This document shows, in pieces, positions 61,295 through 64,000 of a DNA stretch of 64,000 bases (position 1 is its first letter; the number at the start of each line of letters is the position of its first letter). Source of the stretch: Symbiodinium kawagutii. Taxonomy: Eukaryota > Sar > Dinophyceae > Suessiales > Symbiodiniaceae. A program made the position numbers and the translations under genes. The stretch covers positions 56,068 through 120,067 of the forward strand of contig VSDK01001140.1 of the NCBI GenBank assembly GCA_009767595.1, written 5' to 3'. Under the pieces are notes generated by a model that worked only from the letters and a program-made list of their open reading frames with translations, ran no database searches and was not told the origin of the DNA.

Positions 61295-62692
61295 ATGCCA
61301 TTCGCCATTGCCCAGAGCAAGAGCATTCAAGGTGCTAAGTGGAGGGCATACATGATACCGCAGGAGGTGCTTGACAACAAGATGTCATTTGAACCGTTCG
61401 TGATTGGCAAACCCGAGGTGGTTGAAACCATGCTGTTGGAATACGAGACTGATGAGAAAATCCGACAGACCGCCAAGACCTTGGGACTGCCACACCGTGG
61501 CAACAAGAAGGACTTGGTGAAGGACATTGCCAAGCGCCTCTGTGATTTTGCAGATGATGCTGACACCACCGCTGCGGGAGCAGATAAGAATGTGATGTAT
61601 TCAGTCATCAGGGCATTCTATGGACTGGATGATGATGAGAAAGAACTTCTCTTTCACTTCTGTGTGGCAGAGGTCGGTGGGAATGAGGATTTTGCCAAGG
61701 AAATCCATGATGAGGTTAAGCAGTCTGGCAGGGCGAGACTTATTGTGATTGCTTCCATCCTGACTGGCGTTGAGAACAAAAAGGACTTCATCGTTGAGTT
61801 CGTGCGAGAGGCAATGGAGCACGACATTTCTCAGGCAGTGATGGTTGAGGTTGAAGATGTCATCCGCCTTCATGCCGATGGAGAAAAGAACTTGGTGAAG
61901 TTCTACATCCGTGCCAAAGACCTTGACAAGACCATCACAGTCTATGCTGACCACTCTAAGACTGGATTTGACCTCAGGCGATACTTTGAGACCAAGTATA
62001 ACATTGACAGTGGCATGATGCGTTTCACTTGGGGCACTGGTGAAGCACCATCAGAACTTCAATATCATGACCGCCTTGCCAACTACATGTTCGGAGAGAA
62101 GACCATGAACCTCGTCTTCAAGACGCTTGGAGGTGGCAAGTCCGGCACTGACACTGGCAAGGACGCCATGAAGGTGATGAAAGAGCACCTTAAAAATGAG
62201 AAAGTGAATGCCATGAAGAAGGCGGTTGTTGTGTCTGCTTCTGCTGTGCAGAGGACATCCGATGATGTGGAGAAGATTGGTGCTTTGCTTGATGCCTTCA
62301 TGAATGAGGCAGAGACATCAGCGCAGACCGCAATCAAGAGCAAGGTTCAGAAGTTTGATGCTTCAACCTGCGAGGCAGTGCTCTCCATCATTGACGGCAA
62401 CAAAGGCAACCCCGAGTTCAAGGCATCCAAGATGTCCCAATACTTCTTTGGTGCGGAGATGGTTGATATGGTGGCAAAGGCAGAGAATTATTCCAAGGTC
62501 AGTGCAACATGCTCCCGTCTTGGTGCTTATGCCTTTGCTAAGGCAAGTGGTGAGAACGAGAAGTTCAACATGGGAACATTCAGGGCACTGGTGGATAAGC
62601 AACTTGCTCGTCTCCATGGTGCTTCATCTACTTCGGCATCGGTCGCTGATACGGCATTGGAGGAAATCACGGATGGCATGAACCGCCTGTGA
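61295..62692 (+). CDS. 465-residue protein with SAP-like and ubiquitin-like segments
   Basis: Intronless, ATG to TGA, with clean coding texture. Residues about 57-84 (TAKTLGLPHRGNKKDL, VKDIAKRL) resemble a SAP DNA-binding motif. Residues about 110-200 are helical. Residues about 201-281 alternate strands and one helix like a ubiquitin fold (VKFYIRAKDLDKTITV, TGFDLRRYFETKYNID, MNLVFKTLGGG) and end in Gly-Gly-Gly at 279-281. The last 180 residues are helical. The Gly-Gly end inside a longer chain invites the idea of proteolytic release. Nuclear or viral role inferred, not shown. Confidence 0.75.
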   Translation: MPFAIAQSKSIQGAKWRAYMIPQEVLDNKMSFEPFVIGKPEVVETMLLEYETDEKIRQTAKTLGLPHRGNKKDLVKDIAKRLCDFADDADTTAAGADKNVMYSVIRAFYGLDDDEKELLFHFCVAEVGGNEDFAKEIHDEVKQSGRARLIVIASILTGVENKKDFIVEFVREAMEHDISQAVMVEVEDVIRLHADGEKNLVKFYIRAKDLDKTITVYADHSKTGFDLRRYFETKYNIDSGMMRFTWGTGEAPSELQYHDRLANYMFGEKTMNLVFKTLGGGKSGTDTGKDAMKVMKEHLKNEKVNAMKKAVVVSASAVQRTSDDVEKIGALLDAFMNEAETSAQTAIKSKVQKFDASTCEAVLSIIDGNKGNPEFKASKMSQYFFGAEMVDMVAKAENYSKVSATCSRLGAYAFAKASGENEKFNMGTFRALVDKQLARLHGASSTSASVADTALEEITDGMNRL

Positions 62693-62821
62693 GTGATTGG
62701 CATTTAGACCCAATCAGTTTGTCATTGAGAGCGACAGCATAGGTGCTCGGTTGTGCAGTCTGGGCGACCTGTGTATCGGCACTCATCGCACGGCAAAAAC
62801 GGATTGAGCAAGTGGCATTTT

Positions 62822-62965
62822 AAGAGTAGGACCTCTAAAAGTAGACCCTCTACTTTTTGCACCAAAGACTAATTTAAAAGAGAAATCCAAGAGTAGAGAC
62901 CCCAAAAGTAGACCCCCTACTTTTTAAAGTAGACCCCCTACTTTTTGGAATAGAACCCCTACTTT
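62822..62965. repeat. Array of AAAAGTAG/CTACTTTT hairpins
   Basis: Downstream of the 465-codon gene lie repeated palindromic units: AAAAGTAGACCCTCTACTTT, AAAAGTAGACCCCCTACTTT, AAAGTAGACCCCCTACTTT, plus half units (AGAGTAGAGACCCC, CCCCTACTTTTG). Each unit can fold with a short C-rich loop. Candidates are transcription terminator, RNA-stability element or recombination site. Confidence 0.75.
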
Positions 62966-63055
62966 TGACCCCCCCTCACCGTGCCCCTCAGCATCCGCCC
63001 TGACCCGCAGGTTGATGGTCTATTTGGCGTCGTGGGAACTCAATTGGGGACTGGA

Positions 63056-63127
63056 TGGATGATGATGATGATAATGATGATAATAATGATAATGATAATG
63101 ACAATGATAATGATGCTAATGATGATT
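63056..63127. repeat. GATGATAAT simple repeat
   Basis: Run of GATGAT, GATAAT and GACAAT units. Confidence 0.9.
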
Positions 63128-63184
63128 TCAACCAGAGACTGGAACGGACCACCATGCCAAGCAACCAGCAAACTTTGACATTTG

Positions 63185-63300
63185 GCAGTCAATTTGCCAT
63201 ACATACATGCATACATACATACACATATACATATCTAACTCACCTATCTATCATCTATCCATCTATTCTAATTATCTATTTAACCATAACCCCCATTAAA
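63185..63300. repeat. CATA/CTAT simple repeat
   Basis: ATACATACATGCATACATAC followed by CTATCTATC-type words; no coding signal. Confidence 0.7.
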
Positions 63301-63520
63301 TCTTAATCCCTATTTTGTTCAACCTGACCTGTTCAGAAGGGGCGGCATCAACGACTGCGTCTGGCACTGCTGTTGGGACAGGTGGCAGGGTTTAGGAGTA
63401 GGATTAGGATTAATATATAGATGTATATTAACCTAATCTATTTTACGGGTTGTTGGGTGGAGTGTGGAAGGCACAGCATTTATGCAGTGGCAGGCGCAAC
63501 ATTTCGCGTGGCAGTCGCAC

Positions 63521-64000
63521 TCACCTAAAGCAAACAACATTGACGGCATCCATAATTTCTTCAACCAATGCCACTGGTATTCTATATAAATCATCTTGTT
63601 TAAAAAGAGTGTAGTTTTCTTTCCAGTTTTCTTTGCGTCCGCTTGGTGCTCTCTGTGCTGTTTCTTTATGCCGGTTGCCTTCCATCATTCCGCAATCTCT
63701 ATTACATAATTTTCGCGGTTTCCATTTATCAAGGTTGTTCCATAAGCGTGTCCTTTTTCTATACGACATGCCATATTTGCAATAATCAACATCATTAAAA
63801 TTAAATCTATCCATAAATGGTTGCTTCTTCAATAGACCGGTCTGCGGGTTTTCAATCACCCATGCACTGGGTTTAAAATAGTCTATTATCTCAATAGTTT
63901 TCATTACAATTTTATTTGCTTCATCAATCTTTCTTATGCCTGTCGTTTTTGCTATGCTGTATTCGGTGCATGGAGGCGACGCCCATATAAAATCAAAGTA
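63521..64000 (-). CDS. Cytosine-5 DNA methyltransferase, virus/phage type, partial
   Basis: Minus strand, open at the window edge, TGA at 63521-63523, 159 residues visible. From the edge it reads FDFIWASPPCTEYSIA (motif IV with the catalytic PPC), then WVIENPQTGLLKKQPF (motif VI as ENP), DYCKYGMSYRKRTRLW (motif VIII-like), RHKETAQRAPSGRK and DLYRIPVALVEEIM. This is a short single-chain C5-methyltransferase of the kind found in phages and large DNA viruses. It is unlike the methyltransferase at 47-53 kb (ENV, introns). Motif I lies beyond the window. Confidence 0.8.
   Translation of the reverse strand, partial: YFDFIWASPPCTEYSIAKTTGIRKIDEANKIVMKTIEIIDYFKPSAWVIENPQTGLLKKQPFMDRFNFNDVDYCKYGMSYRKRTRLWNNLDKWKPRKLCNRDCGMMEGNRHKETAQRAPSGRKENWKENYTLFKQDDLYRIPVALVEEIMDAVNVVCFR

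Noticed and set aside
1..64000. tRNA and rRNA genes
   Set aside because: I looked for cloverleaf-like and rRNA-like segments and recognised none, though I could not run a covariance search.

Overview
The window looks like nuclear DNA of a dinoflagellate. The evidence is indirect. From about 2 kb to 53.4 kb nearly every convincing coding piece lies on the + strand and is cut into short exons. Several phase-consistent introns need GC-AG or GA-AG borders, in places with direct repeats at the splice points. Gene families I associate with dinoflagellates are present: RCC1-like repeats of the GGDSS/VQDQL/AFAAILADGS kind, an ASCH-like protein, a eukaryotic-type DNA (cytosine-5) methyltransferase, a minus-strand exon with a VVKNTFID motif, and a stretch resembling the dinoflagellate spliced leader. 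No rRNA, tRNA or CRISPR array was recognised.

Layout. Positions 1-1719 are gene-poor, repetitive flank. At 1720-2010 and 53520-53848 lie degenerate copies of one sequence in opposite orientation. Both begin TATATATTAG, reach GGGCCGGTG about 11-12 bases later, and share a perfect 20-base core further in. Between them sits a ~52 kb block. Its introns are built of stuttering four-base words (TGAC, GTCA, TGAT, AGTC). Both flanks instead carry CATCATGAACC/GGTTGATGATGG-style repeats and share dispersed repeats with each other. I read the block as a candidate giant inserted element carrying intron-rich genes.

Inside the block, in order: small exons of unknown genes (2-7 kb); an RCC1-like gene with frame-shifting micro-duplications (7.1-7.9 kb) beside a foldback element; many unassigned exons (8-25 kb); an ASCH-like gene (25.4-25.9 kb); a ~107-bp satellite array (26.7-28.96 kb); further exons (29.7-33.4 kb); a gene of unknown family from 33.6 to about 37.1 kb; a coiled-coil gene of eight exons (37.86-41.68 kb); exons with a repeated acidic LD-IP motif (43-47 kb); and a DNA methyltransferase (47.1-53.36 kb) whose last exon ends just before the right inverted repeat. 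Several short intronless ORFs lie among or within these genes.

Right of the block, 53.85-58.6 kb has no gene I can support. From 60.7 to 64 kb the character changes again to compact intronless genes on both strands: a small Cys-pair protein, a 465-residue protein with SAP-like and ubiquitin-like segments, and the C-terminal part of a virus/phage-style cytosine methyltransferase, with short palindromes between them. This looks like an integrated piece of a large DNA virus or similar element.

Exon frames were chosen by eye, from protein-like composition, RNY-type codons, splice sites and agreement of intron phase. Many exon ends are uncertain by tens of bases. In several places two frames look equally plausible, and this is stated.
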